A stretch of 13,418 nt of DNA from JBEKIK01 sp049509395 (GTDB lineage Bacteria > Planctomycetota > Planctomycetia > Pirellulales > Thermoguttaceae). The notes below the pieces were generated by a model. The model saw only the letters and a program-made list of their open reading frames with translations. It was not told the DNA's origin and searched no databases. Below are positions 6,413-13,418 of the stretch, one piece after another. The first letter of the stretch is position 1; every line of letters begins with the position of its first letter. The stretch spans positions 1 through 13,418 of the forward strand of contig JBEKZY010000120.1 in the NCBI GenBank assembly GCA_049509395.1, in the 5' to 3' direction. Position numbers and translations under genes: made by a program.

Positions 6413-7021
6413 TTATGCCAGAGCTTTGATGGCCGCGCGAACATAAACCGCGCCGGAATAAACCGTGGAAATCACCGCCGACCAAACTGAAACCACCAAT
6501 AACACTCTGCACCACTGCGGTGCGTTTTCCAGCGGACTTGCGTAGGACAAATATAAATAAAGCAGGCAAGCGCTGGCGGCAAGGCATTGAAACACCATCT
6601 TGATTTTGCCCGACCACTGGGCCGAAAAATCGCTGCCCCGCTCTTCGATAAAACTCCTAAGCGCAGTCACCAATATTTCCCGGCCTACAATTACCACCAC
6701 CATCCATGCCCGCAGTCCCCACGGCACTTCATTCATTTTAGGATTAGCCGCCAGGAAAATAAACGTCCCGCATACGATTACCTTGTCGGCAAAAGGATCA
6801 AGAATGCGCCCCAGCGTTGTAATCTGGCCGTACTTGCGGGCGTAGTAGCCGTCGATCCAGTCGGTGCCGGCCCCGATTATAAACAACACGAGACTCCAGA
6901 AGTAATAATCGTAGGCCATCAGAAAAAAAAGCACCACCGACAAAACCAGACGCAGGGACGTCAATTGGTTGGGAAGATTAAATATTTTTGTACTAGCAGC
7001 CTGTTTGGTGCTGTTGGTCAT
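6413..7021 (-). CDS. pgsA: CDP-diacylglycerol--glycerol-3-phosphate 3-phosphatidyltransferase
   Basis: The enzyme makes phosphatidylglycerol phosphate from CDP-diacylglycerol and glycerol-3-phosphate, the committed step to phosphatidylglycerol and cardiolipin, in the inner membrane. The 202-residue length is normal. The complete CDP-alcohol phosphotransferase signature is present: D54-x2-D57-G58-x2-A61-R62-x8-G71-x3-D75-x3-D79. An early NLPNQLTSLRL segment (15-25) is typical of PgsA, and hydrophobic helices occur at about 27-51, 81-91, 106-119, 145-160 and 172-197. AAGGTGG lies about 11 bases before the ATG. The gene follows rimO by 92 bases on the same strand and precedes the protease by 8 bases. 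The assignment to PgsA rather than another CDP-alcohol transferase rests on length and the N-terminal motif. Confidence 0.93.
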   Translation of the reverse strand: MTNSTKQAASTKIFNLPNQLTSLRLVLSVVLFFLMAYDYYFWSLVLFIIGAGTDWIDGYYARKYGQITTLGRILDPFADKVIVCGTFIFLAANPKMNEVPWGLRAWMVVVIVGREILVTALRSFIEERGSDFSAQWSGKIKMVFQCLAASACLLYLYLSYASPLENAPQWCRVLLVVSVWSAVISTVYSGAVYVRAAIKALA

Positions 7022-7113
7022 GTAATAAATCCCACCTTAAAGGCATTTGGGTGTATTCGATAAAATGTATATATTGATGATCCAACCGTCTGAATCCGTC
7101 AGTATTTTACCGA

Positions 7114-8472
7114 TCATTCGCCCTCACATGCTACTGCTATAAGATCATATTCTTTGTAAGCCACAATTTCAGCAGGTACGATTTGGCCCAGGCTTAAGTT
7201 TGCGCCAGTTACGTATATTACCCCGTCTATCTCTGGCGCATCGGCATAACTACGACCTATATAGGCGTTCGACTCCTTTGGTATGCTACTATCGATAATT
7301 ACCTCCATGCGCCGGCCGATTTGCGCTTCATTCCAGGAAAAGGCGATGGCCTGTTGTGTCGCTAAAATATGGTCGCGTCTGGAGTTTTTAACATCTTCCG
7401 GCAGTTTGCCGTCCAGGTCGACGGATGCCGTTCCCGGCTCTTCGCAGTATGCAAAGGCCCCAAGACGTTCGAATTGCTGCTTCTGGACAAAATCGAGCAA
7501 TTCCTGAAACTGCTTTTCAGTTTCGCCTGGAAATCCGGCAATCAGGGTCGTCCGCAGCACCAATGTGTCAATGCCTTCCCTCAAGCGCTGGATCAATTCC
7601 TCCGTTTCCGACCTGCTAACGCGGCGACGCATTCGGCGGAGGACTTCGTCGTTTATGTGCTGTAGTGGCAGGTCTAGATAAGGCAGTACTTTATCAGCCG
7701 TTGCCACGGTCTCGATCAACTCATCGGTGATGTGCATCGGATAAAGGTACATCAACCGGATCCAAGCCAAACCTTCTAATTTATCCAGTTCTCGCAGTAA
7801 TTCGGCCAATTTCGGTTCGCCATATATGTCAATGCCGTAAAAACTGCTGTCCTGGGCCACCAGGATCAGTTCCTTGACCCCATCGGCGGCCAGTTCTTCG
7901 GCCTCGGCCCTGATTTGCTCGATCGGTTTGCTGGCATAAGGCCCTCGCATTTGCGGAATGGAACAAAAACTGCACAGCCGATTGCATCCCTCGGCGATTT
8001 TTAAAAATGCCATATGCCTGGGCGTGATCCGCAATCGATGCGTATCCGCAAGCGGACGGCTGGGCGCGGGGCGGAAAATCGTCCGCTGTTGGCCAAGTCC
8101 GTCGTACATTCGACCCACGGCGGTAACAATGTCGTCTCGCCCAAACACCCCAACAAGCTGATCGATTTGCGGATATTTTTGCATCAGCCGATCTTTATCC
8201 CTTTCGGCCAGGCATCCGGTAACAATCACCCCGCGAATCCGGCCCTTGGCTTTCAATTCCAGCATTTCTTCGATGGCCCGATGCGATTCTTCCCGGGCGT
8301 CGGCTATAAAACCGCAGGTATTTATGACCACGAAATCGGCGCTCGTAGGTTGCTTGACCAATCGAAAACCGTCCAACTGCAACAGGCCCGCCATGCATTC
8401 GGTGTCTATCAGATTCTTCGGGCAGCCAAGACTGATTAGGGCGAAACTGCCTTTGGGAGGTTTTTTGGTCAT
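7114..8472 (-). CDS. rimO: Ribosomal protein uS12 methylthiotransferase RimO
   Basis: The 452-residue protein is a radical-SAM methylthiotransferase that adds a methylthio group to an aspartate of ribosomal protein S12. Domain order is complete. The UPF0004 N-terminal domain has SLGCPKNLIDTE (C17), NTCGF (C53) and TGC (C87) binding the auxiliary iron-sulfur cluster. The radical SAM domain has EGCNRLCSFCSIP (C163, C167, C170) binding the SAM cluster. A C-terminal TRAM domain (about 385-450) binds the substrate. GCPKNLID, and the acidic, DGVIYV-containing TRAM domain, favour RimO over the tRNA enzyme MiaB. No strong ribosome-binding site precedes the ATG at 8472. It is the first gene of the minus-strand run and diverges from the integrase gene of the mobile element. 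Confidence 0.95.
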   Translation of the reverse strand: MTKKPPKGSFALISLGCPKNLIDTECMAGLLQLDGFRLVKQPTSADFVVINTCGFIADAREESHRAIEEMLELKAKGRIRGVIVTGCLAERDKDRLMQKYPQIDQLVGVFGRDDIVTAVGRMYDGLGQQRTIFRPAPSRPLADTHRLRITPRHMAFLKIAEGCNRLCSFCSIPQMRGPYASKPIEQIRAEAEELAADGVKELILVAQDSSFYGIDIYGEPKLAELLRELDKLEGLAWIRLMYLYPMHITDELIETVATADKVLPYLDLPLQHINDEVLRRMRRRVSRSETEELIQRLREGIDTLVLRTTLIAGFPGETEKQFQELLDFVQKQQFERLGAFAYCEEPGTASVDLDGKLPEDVKNSRRDHILATQQAIAFSWNEAQIGRRMEVIIDSSIPKESNAYIGRSYADAPEIDGVIYVTGANLSLGQIVPAEIVAYKEYDLIAVACEGE

Positions 8473-8668
8473 GATGACGACGAGGGTGAGATCAAAATGA
8501 TGAATGAAGAGTGCTAAACGATGAATAAACTATAGAAACCGCCTGCGCTTTCGCACCCCCCTTTCCCAATCCCTAATCCCAAAGTAATCATGTTATCCGA
8601 TCTGGGAAAAAATGTAAGTGGCTCTCATATTAACTCTATCTATCAAGTTTAATTATTGTTGTTAGTTA

Positions 8669-8696
8669 TTGACTGTTAATAACTTAGCGTTAGGAT
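8669..8696 (+). promoter_or_regulatory. Putative sigma-70-type promoter of the integrase gene
   Basis: TTGACT (8669-8674) and TAGGAT (8691-8696) are separated by 16 bases and fit the -35 and -10 boxes at five and four of six positions. The -10 box overlaps the inverted repeat CGTTAG/CTAACG (8688-8717), which could be an operator. This is a pattern match only. Confidence 0.35.
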
Positions 8697-8704
8697 GGTT
8701 ATTA

Positions 8705-8761
8705 TTCCTACCTAACGAAAATTAACGGTTTTTAATACAAAAAGTAGGAAGGAGGTAGGAA
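8705..8761 (+). promoter_or_regulatory. Inverted repeat that can mask the integrase ribosome-binding site
   Basis: TTCCTACC (8705-8712) is perfectly complementary to GGTAGGAA (8754-8761), which overlaps the Shine-Dalgarno AAGGAGG (8749-8755). If the leader RNA folds, the ribosome-binding site would be partly hidden. A second copy of GTAGGAA (8744-8750) offers an alternative pairing. Translational control of the integrase is inferred. Confidence 0.4.
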
Positions 8762-8770
8762 CGGACTTTT

Positions 8771-9964
8771 GTGGGGTGGCAAATGAAAGACAATCGGTTT
8801 GGATTCACTAAGGCTAATCTTGCGGCACTTAAAGCTCCTGCCCATGGTCGAAAGCGATACCGCGACACAAAATGCCCGGGGCTAATTCTCGCAGTAACGG
8901 CAGGAGGTGTTAAAACCTTCTATCTCTATCGGAAGGTGAACTGCCGGCCGGTTGAATACAAGATCGGCTATTTTCCCGAATTGACGATTTCCCAGGCCCG
9001 GACCGCCGCGGCTAATGCCAGTCTCATTTATACAAACGGCGGGAATCCGCACCAGGACCGAATCGACAAGCGGCACATTGCAACCCTAAAAACTCTTTTT
9101 GATAGTTGGTTAGAAGATGCCAAGTTAAGAAAAAAATCATGGCCGATGGATAAGCGGATTTTTGACGTTTATCTAACAAAATGGCACAATAAGAAACTCG
9201 ATTCTATCCGGCCGGCGGACGTTGCCCGATGGCATAACACAATCGGCAAGGATAATGGTCGTGTTCAGGCGAATCGCGCCAAGTCCGTTCTAAGTATGCT
9301 CTATGCTTATGCCCCGAAGATGGGCTATGAAGGCCCGAACCCATGTAAGGCCGTGGCTAGCTTTACTGAGCGGAGCCGAGAGCGGTATTTACAGGCCGAT
9401 GAAATGAAAGCATTTTTCCAAGCAGTTATGGCGGCGGACCAGCCTTGGCGAGACTTCTTTTTACTTTGTCTCCTAACAGGCCAGAGACGCGGCAATATAG
9501 CATCTATGCAATGGGTGGAAATTGACCTAGGCAATGCCCTCTGGACGATACCAGCGGCAAAGGCGAAGGCCGGAAAGCCTATTACTGTTGCCCTATCACC
9601 GCCAGCGCTAGTGATCCTTAGGCGCCGACATGAGGAAATCGAGCAAGGCAATCCTTGGGTGTTCGGTCTCATAATTAATCCCCTAAAGCCTTGGCAGCGG
9701 ATTTTAGAGACATCTGGGATAAAAAACCTACGGATGCACGATCTTCGGCGCTCTCTCGGTTCCTGGCAAGCGGCATTAGGGGCAAGCCTATCAGTTATCG
9801 GCAAGTCACTCGGTCATAACGACCTGAAAAGCACGCAAATTTATGCACGGATGCAACTCGATCCGGTCCGCGAATTGGTCACTAAGGCAGGGCAGGCCAT
9901 GATCGAAGCCAGCGGCGTGTCATTGATTGAACAGGAGGTTTACGAAAATGGCAAAGAAGATTAA
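8771..9964 (+). CDS. P4-type tyrosine recombinase (integrase)
   Basis: The 397-residue protein cuts and rejoins DNA at attachment sites to insert or excise the element. The N-terminal arm-binding domain of the DUF4102 type spans about 10-85 (RYRDTKCPGLILAVTAGGVKTFYLYRK, GYFPELTISQAR), a core-binding SAM-like domain about 100-195, and the catalytic domain 205-375. The catalytic residues are all present: R239 (TGQRRG), a lysine in the beta-hairpin (K264 or K266), H323 and R326 (HDLRR), H349 (LGH) and nucleophile Y358 (STQIYAR). AAGGAGG at 8749-8755 precedes a GTG start by 15 bases; an in-frame ATG at 8783 is an alternative that would be 27 bases away. The product looks intact, so the element may be mobile. 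Integrases of this type usually use tRNA genes, but none is seen next to it. Confidence 0.93.
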   Translation: MGWQMKDNRFGFTKANLAALKAPAHGRKRYRDTKCPGLILAVTAGGVKTFYLYRKVNCRPVEYKIGYFPELTISQARTAAANASLIYTNGGNPHQDRIDKRHIATLKTLFDSWLEDAKLRKKSWPMDKRIFDVYLTKWHNKKLDSIRPADVARWHNTIGKDNGRVQANRAKSVLSMLYAYAPKMGYEGPNPCKAVASFTERSRERYLQADEMKAFFQAVMAADQPWRDFFLLCLLTGQRRGNIASMQWVEIDLGNALWTIPAAKAKAGKPITVALSPPALVILRRRHEEIEQGNPWVFGLIINPLKPWQRILETSGIKNLRMHDLRRSLGSWQAALGASLSVIGKSLGHNDLKSTQIYARMQLDPVRELVTKAGQAMIEASGVSLIEQEVYENGKED

Positions 9965-10568
9965 AAAATCCGATTGGCCGGTCGGAGAAAAGATTACTAT
10001 TCTCAATCCCGATAGTGCATTTCCCGAGAAGTGCATCAAGGTTGCTAGCGTTTATATTCCCGTGGCGTGCGTCAGCAAAGGGGCAAAGATTTTAAAGGAT
10101 AAACGCAAAGGTTTTCTAGCGTTTGCACAGTATCAAGCCGATGTAATGGAAAAAATAGCCCATAACATACTCAGACATGGGCCCAACAATCCTGGGTTGG
10201 TAGCTGATGCAAAAGAGGTTTTGCGTATCGTGGTCAGCTTGCGCGATACCATAGATCGTGGCGACATTGGGAAAGTATGTTGTGATGGAATTGCTTTAGG
10301 ACGATTCTCCGAACGGCTTAGAATTCGGATACATGGTTTCGATGGTTATATAAGGCAAGTGAAGACGACTACCCGCAAGCTGCAAACTGGATTTGTGGAT
10401 GCTGGTCTTGGTCACTCCCCTGAGGAAATCACCCAGGCTGTTCGCTATTGGCACAAACTGCACAAAGCCGATCCCAAACGAAAACGAGGCTTGATTGATA
10501 AAGACGTGGCCGTCAAATTCAAAGTCTGTGATAAGACTATCCGCAATTGGCGGAGTAATAATTCTTAA
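9948..10568 (+). CDS. Unknown protein with C-terminal helix-turn-helix
   Basis: I do not recognise a family. The start is set by AGGAGG (9933-9938), 9 bases before ATG 9948, giving 206 residues; a longer frame from 9927 lacks such a site. The gene overlaps the integrase end by 17 bases in another frame, so the two are probably made from one transcript by coupled translation. The protein is basic and mostly helical, with a Lys-rich start (MAKKIKKSDW) and no signal peptide or membrane segment. Residues 181-206 (LIDKDVAVKFKVCDKTIRNWR) read as a helix-turn-helix of the kind used to bind DNA in phage regulators and terminase small subunits. A role in control of integration or excision is a guess from position. 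Confidence 0.75.
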   Translation: MAKKIKKSDWPVGEKITILNPDSAFPEKCIKVASVYIPVACVSKGAKILKDKRKGFLAFAQYQADVMEKIAHNILRHGPNNPGLVADAKEVLRIVVSLRDTIDRGDIGKVCCDGIALGRFSERLRIRIHGFDGYIRQVKTTTRKLQTGFVDAGLGHSPEEITQAVRYWHKLHKADPKRKRGLIDKDVAVKFKVCDKTIRNWRSNNS

Positions 10569-10616
10569 AATCGCTGGCAAACCTCTAAGCTTGCCAAAAT
10601 GAATTTTCCTATACTT

Positions 10617-10646
10617 CCATTATTGATACAAAACAATCAATAATGG
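10617..10646 (+). promoter_or_regulatory. Perfect 11-bp inverted repeat overlapping the ribosome-binding site of the AlpA-like gene
   Basis: CCATTATTGAT (10617-10627) and ATCAATAATGG (10636-10646) are perfect complements around an 8-base loop. The last two G of the right arm are the first bases of the Shine-Dalgarno GGAGG (10645-10649), and ATG is at 10657. It could be an operator for the downstream HTH protein or an RNA hairpin that limits translation. Confidence 0.7.
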
Positions 10647-10656
10647 AGGTTCTTAA

Positions 10657-10866
10657 ATGTCTACTGCAACTCTTGCCAGTCCGCTTGTTGACGAAAAGCA
10701 AGCATCCGAAATTCTTGGACTTGCCCCTGGCACTCTGAGCGTGTGGAGGTGCACAAAGCGATATGACTTGCCGTTTGTGAAAGTCGGTCGCTCAATTCGC
10801 TATCGTATTTCTGATCTCGAGCGCTTTCTCGAATCCCGAACTATCGGCGCGACCGTGGCCGACTAA
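10657..10866 (+). CDS. AlpA/excisionase-like helix-turn-helix DNA-binding protein
   Basis: The 69-residue protein is almost entirely one winged-helix domain of the HTH_17 / excisionase type. DEKQASEILGLAPGTLSVWRCTKRYDLPFVKVGRSIRYRISDLERFLESR (12-61) has the family's layout: helix-turn-helix, a basic wing with KVGRSIRYR, and a closing helix. Relatives such as AlpA of P4-like satellites and Xis proteins bend DNA at attachment sites or switch on the integrase gene. Its place between the integrase module and the replication module fits that job. GGAGG lies 7 bases before the ATG and inside a perfect inverted repeat, suggesting tight or self-control. Whether it acts as excisionase or transcription regulator cannot be decided here. 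Confidence 0.88.
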   Translation: MSTATLASPLVDEKQASEILGLAPGTLSVWRCTKRYDLPFVKVGRSIRYRISDLERFLESRTIGATVAD

Positions 10867-10875
10867 CCCATTAAT

Positions 10876-10912
10876 AAACCCCCGGCATTGGAAGGCATTC
10901 CGCCGAGGGTTT
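10876..10912 (+). promoter_or_regulatory. Hairpin abutting the DUF3102 gene ribosome-binding site
   Basis: AAACCC-C-CGGC (10876-10886) pairs with GCCG-A-GGGTTT (10902-10912) through ten pairs and one mismatch; the loop itself can form GGAA/TTCC. The Shine-Dalgarno AAGGAG starts at the next base (10913). There is no T-run, so it is more likely a translational or processing element, or an operator, than a terminator. Confidence 0.5.
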
Positions 10913-10925
10913 AAGGAGAAAATCA

Positions 10926-11642
10926 ATGCCCAATTCTACCCTAGCTTTGGTTGATGTTCAACCTATGCCAGTAACGCTTCCCGAACTGGCCGAGCAAATT
11001 AATGCCGAGCATCGGCAATGCGACCAGGCGCTGCAAAGCGGATTGGAGCATGCTTTTAAAGCCGGACACCTACTTATCGAAGCAAAAAAACTCTGTCCAC
11101 ATGGTACATGGTTGCCGTGGTTGGAGGAAAACTTTGAGGGTAAAGACCGGACGGCCCGCGCCTATATGCAGGTTGCGCAACGCTGGCCGGAGGTTGAAGC
11201 AAATCGGCAACACGTTGCCAATTTGAGTTATCGAGAAGTTTTGAAACTGGTAGCCGAGCCGACGCCAGAGCTGGAGCCGGAGCAAAAACCAGCGCCAACG
11301 GATAAGAATTTTTTGGCGAGCATCCCCAAACTAACACCGGAAAAAATCTTGATAGGGGTTTCTGAAGATCCTAGCTTCATGGTGGAATTACGCCCACACG
11401 AAACGTTGCCGGGTTATTTTTATCTTGTAGTTTATCAAGACCTCGACACAGAAAGTGCTGAAATGGTTTACGACCGGCGCGGGGTAAGATATAGCCGCGA
11501 GTTACTTGGCTATGTGCTTGAACGATTGCACCGAGTCAAGCCGACCGTATGGAATTATGAACCATTAAAAAGTGGTCGGCCGTGGTTTATCGACGCCGAC
11601 GTAAAACCTGGCCGCGTTCGTCAGTACGGAAATAGAAATTAG
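10926..11642 (+). CDS. DUF3102 domain protein
   Basis: The 238-residue protein has a DUF3102 domain in its first half. About residues 18-90 show the family pattern: a leading helix LAEQINAEH, then HAFKAGHLLIEAKKLCPHGTW and WLEENFEGKDRTARAYMQVAQRW. This domain is common in phage, plasmid and integrative-element proteins and resembles ParB/KorB-like helical DNA-binding folds, but its function is not established. A Pro/Glu-rich linker (about 110-130) joins it to a C-terminal part (about 135-238) I do not recognise, which looks alpha/beta and ends in a basic tail. AAGGAG lies 8 bases before the ATG. The primase gene follows by 10 bases, so this protein probably works with element replication or its control. 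Confidence 0.85.
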   Translation: MPNSTLALVDVQPMPVTLPELAEQINAEHRQCDQALQSGLEHAFKAGHLLIEAKKLCPHGTWLPWLEENFEGKDRTARAYMQVAQRWPEVEANRQHVANLSYREVLKLVAEPTPELEPEQKPAPTDKNFLASIPKLTPEKILIGVSEDPSFMVELRPHETLPGYFYLVVYQDLDTESAEMVYDRRGVRYSRELLGYVLERLHRVKPTVWNYEPLKSGRPWFIDADVKPGRVRQYGNRN

Positions 11643-11652
11643 GAAATAAATA

Positions 11653-13418
11653 ATGGCAACTACTAATGCGATGGATTGCATACTTTCCGCGCTTTCCGAT
11701 GCCCACGAATCCAACGGCGGTTGGTCGGCCCGATGCCCGGCGCACGAGGACCGGCGAGCAAGTCTAAGTATCAATCAAGGCGATGACGGTCGGGTCTTAT
11801 TGCATTGTCATGCTGGTTGCAAACCGGAGGCCGTGGTCGGCAAGTTGGGGCTGACCATGAAAGACTTGATGCCAAGCACTAACGGCAGCGGCGCGAAGAA
11901 AAACGGCAAGCCGCGAATCGTGACAACGTATAACTATAACGACGCCGATGGAACTTTACTTTTTCAATCATGCCGATATGTGCCAAAGAATTTTAAACAG
12001 CGAGCGCCGAAGCCCGGCGGCGGGTGGAGTTGGTCGGTTAAAGACATTAAAAAGGTTCCCTATCGCTTGCCGGAATTGCTTGCGGCCGATCCGGCAAAAA
12101 TTGTTTTCATCGTGGAAGGTGAAAAGGACGTTGACCGACTTTGCGGTCTTGGATTAGTTGCGACCACTAACGCCGGCGGCGCGGGGAAGTGGTCAAAAGA
12201 TTTTGCCCAATACTTCGCCGGTCGATCCGTGGTGATCCTCCCCGACAATGACAAGCCCGGGCGCGACCATGCCCGCGATGTAGTCGTGAAACTTCATGGC
12301 ACGGCGGCAAGTATCAAGATCGTTGAATTGAGCGGACTGCCAGAAAAGGGTGATGTTTCGGACTGGCTTGACGCCGGCCACTCGGTCGATGAATTGCAAA
12401 CGCTGGTCGATGCCGCGCCGATGATTACGGCGGAAGATATTGCGGCGTGGGAGGCCGAGAAAACAGTAAAATTCGACGGTCCGGTTATTATCATCGGTAC
12501 TGATGAAAAGCGCGTGGTCGATGAAGCCATAACAGCAATGTCAAGCCATGCCGCATTATTTCAGCGCGGCGGAAGTTTAGTTCACATTGTTAATGATTCG
12601 GAACCGCCGCGGGGAATAGCACGTTCAAAGGACGCACCACGTATATCTAATATGCCCTTGCCGCGGTTGCGTGAAATTTTAGCCGAAAGCACAATGTGGG
12701 CAAAAGAAACCGATAACGGTGAGGAAATAAAAAGAGAATACATCCATCCACCGGAATGGGCAATTAAAGAAGTGGCCGCACGCGGACAATGGGCGGGAAT
12801 CCGGCGGCTGGAAAATATCGTTGAAAGCCCGGTCCTACGCGCCGATGGTTCTGTATTACAGTCTGCCGGTTACGATCCGCTTACTGGATTGATTCTTTCC
12901 GCCGATAGTTCATTTCCGCCAATATCGGATAAGCCCAGCAAAACTGATGCGATACAGGCGCGTGATCTACTTTTAGAGTTGGTGTCCGATTTTCCGTTCA
13001 AAACTGATATTCATCTTGCCGCATGGTTGGCGGCAACGCTTACACCTTTTTCTCGATATGCTATCGACGGTCCGGCGCCGTTGTTTTTCATTGACGCCAA
13101 TGTGAGAGGTTGCGGCAAGTCATTACTGACCGATGCCACTGGAATTGTTGCCACTGGCCGACCTATGCCGCGCATGACCGTACCCAGGGAGGATGAAGAA
13201 CTCCGAAAGCGGATTACGGCTGTAGCGATTGCAGGCGAACAAATAATTCTGCTTGATAATGTTTCGGGTAATTTTGGAAGCCAGTCTTTAGACGCGGCGA
13301 TCACTGCCCGAACCTGGAGCGACCGGATTCTTGGTACAAGCGAAATGGCCGTGAACATTCCCCTTTATCTCACTTGGTTTGCTACAGGGAACAATGTTTA
13401 CATTCAAGCCGACACAGC
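11653..13418 (+). CDS. Element-encoded DNA primase/helicase (CHC2 zinc finger, Toprim, P-loop ATPase), 3'-partial
   Basis: The frame is open from ATG 11653 through the window end (588 full codons visible). A CHC2-type zinc finger is formed by C28, H31, C52 and C56 (ARCPAHED ... HCHAGC). A Toprim domain follows with VEGEKD (E155-D159) and ILPDNDKPG (D198, D200), then KGDVSDWLDAG (232-242), a tail shared by phage and plasmid primases. After a long middle region (about 260-450) comes an ATPase-like domain: DANVRGCGKS (481-490) as Walker A, IILLDNV (531-537) as Walker B and TWFATGNN (574-581) as sensor-like motif. The Walker A lacks its first glycine and Walker B has DN in place of DE. It probably primes and unwinds DNA for autonomous replication of the element. 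The start has only a weak A/G-rich site (AGGAAA) upstream. Confidence 0.88.
   Translation, partial: MATTNAMDCILSALSDAHESNGGWSARCPAHEDRRASLSINQGDDGRVLLHCHAGCKPEAVVGKLGLTMKDLMPSTNGSGAKKNGKPRIVTTYNYNDADGTLLFQSCRYVPKNFKQRAPKPGGGWSWSVKDIKKVPYRLPELLAADPAKIVFIVEGEKDVDRLCGLGLVATTNAGGAGKWSKDFAQYFAGRSVVILPDNDKPGRDHARDVVVKLHGTAASIKIVELSGLPEKGDVSDWLDAGHSVDELQTLVDAAPMITAEDIAAWEAEKTVKFDGPVIIIGTDEKRVVDEAITAMSSHAALFQRGGSLVHIVNDSEPPRGIARSKDAPRISNMPLPRLREILAESTMWAKETDNGEEIKREYIHPPEWAIKEVAARGQWAGIRRLENIVESPVLRADGSVLQSAGYDPLTGLILSADSSFPPISDKPSKTDAIQARDLLLELVSDFPFKTDIHLAAWLAATLTPFSRYAIDGPAPLFFIDANVRGCGKSLLTDATGIVATGRPMPRMTVPREDEELRKRITAVAIAGEQIILLDNVSGNFGSQSLDAAITARTWSDRILGTSEMAVNIPLYLTWFATGNNVYIQADT

Larger units (their letters stand above)
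8473..8770. other. Divergent intergenic region, probable left edge of the integrated element
   Basis: There is no gene between rimO and the integrase. Bases up to about 8590 contain pyrimidine-rich low-complexity sequence (CCCCCCTTTCCC at 8556-8567, whose complement GGGAAAGGGGG recurs at 4061-4071). From about 8620 the sequence turns AT-rich and full of GTTA/TAAC motifs, including GTTAATAAC (8675-8683), CGTTAG (8688-8693) and CTAACG (8712-8717). Such repeated short motifs next to an integrase often are arm-type binding sites. The host/element junction (attL) must lie here or close by, but no tRNA gene or direct repeat marks it in this window. Confidence 0.45.

Noticed and set aside
8473..8770. 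Possible tRNA attachment site for the integrase
   Set aside because: No cloverleaf or T-loop sequence can be seen on either strand; the attachment site must be another kind or lie elsewhere.
10573..10595. GGCAA/TTGCC hairpin after the 206-residue gene
   Set aside because: Five-pair stem with a long loop and no T-run; too weak to call a terminator.

Overview
The window looks chromosomal, from a Gram-negative-type bacterium with moderately GC-rich DNA. I favour Planctomycetota. The gene set (RimO, PgsA, a CPBP protease with a polar N-terminal extension, a Gfo/Idh/MocA oxidoreductase, an LpxL/HtrB-type acyltransferase and a two-domain GNAT protein) and the protein style fit that group. No rRNA or tRNA is visible, so this assignment is inference.

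Layout. (1) Bases 2-853: a 5'-truncated tandem GNAT acetyltransferase, plus strand. (2) About 854-2659: an accessory insert on the minus strand that looks like a small integron cassette cluster without a visible integrase (CALIN type). A degenerate attC-like site (2587-2659), a PUA/EVE-like plus HNH nuclease gene (1784-2548), a canonical attC-like site (1716-1778) and a very AT-rich sugar-phosphate isomerase/epimerase-like TIM-barrel gene (925-1698) follow each other in the cassette direction. (3) 2660-3087: no convincing gene. (4) 3088-8472: a minus-strand housekeeping run, rimO > pgsA > CPBP protease > Gfo/Idh/MocA oxidoreductase > lpxL-like acyltransferase, concerned with ribosomal protein modification, phospholipid and lipid A synthesis and membrane functions. 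(5) 8473-8770: an AT-rich, repeat-rich regulatory region. (6) 8771-13418 and beyond: the left part of an integrated mobile element, all plus strand. It carries a P4-type tyrosine integrase, an overlapping small gene with a C-terminal helix-turn-helix, an AlpA/excisionase-like HTH protein, a DUF3102 protein and a CHC2-Toprim-ATPase primase/helicase cut by the window end.

The integrated element has the logic of a phage satellite or integrative element: integration, small DNA-binding regulators, then autonomous replication. Two near-perfect hairpins lie directly against the ribosome-binding sites of its second and third small genes. No capsid, packaging or conjugation genes are in view, so satellite, prophage and integrative element cannot be told apart here.

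The most interesting region is the cassette cluster. A probable modification-dependent restriction nuclease lies between two attC-like sites, and its right-hand site is unusual. This suggests a mobile defence cassette in a genome where no integron integrase is visible nearby.
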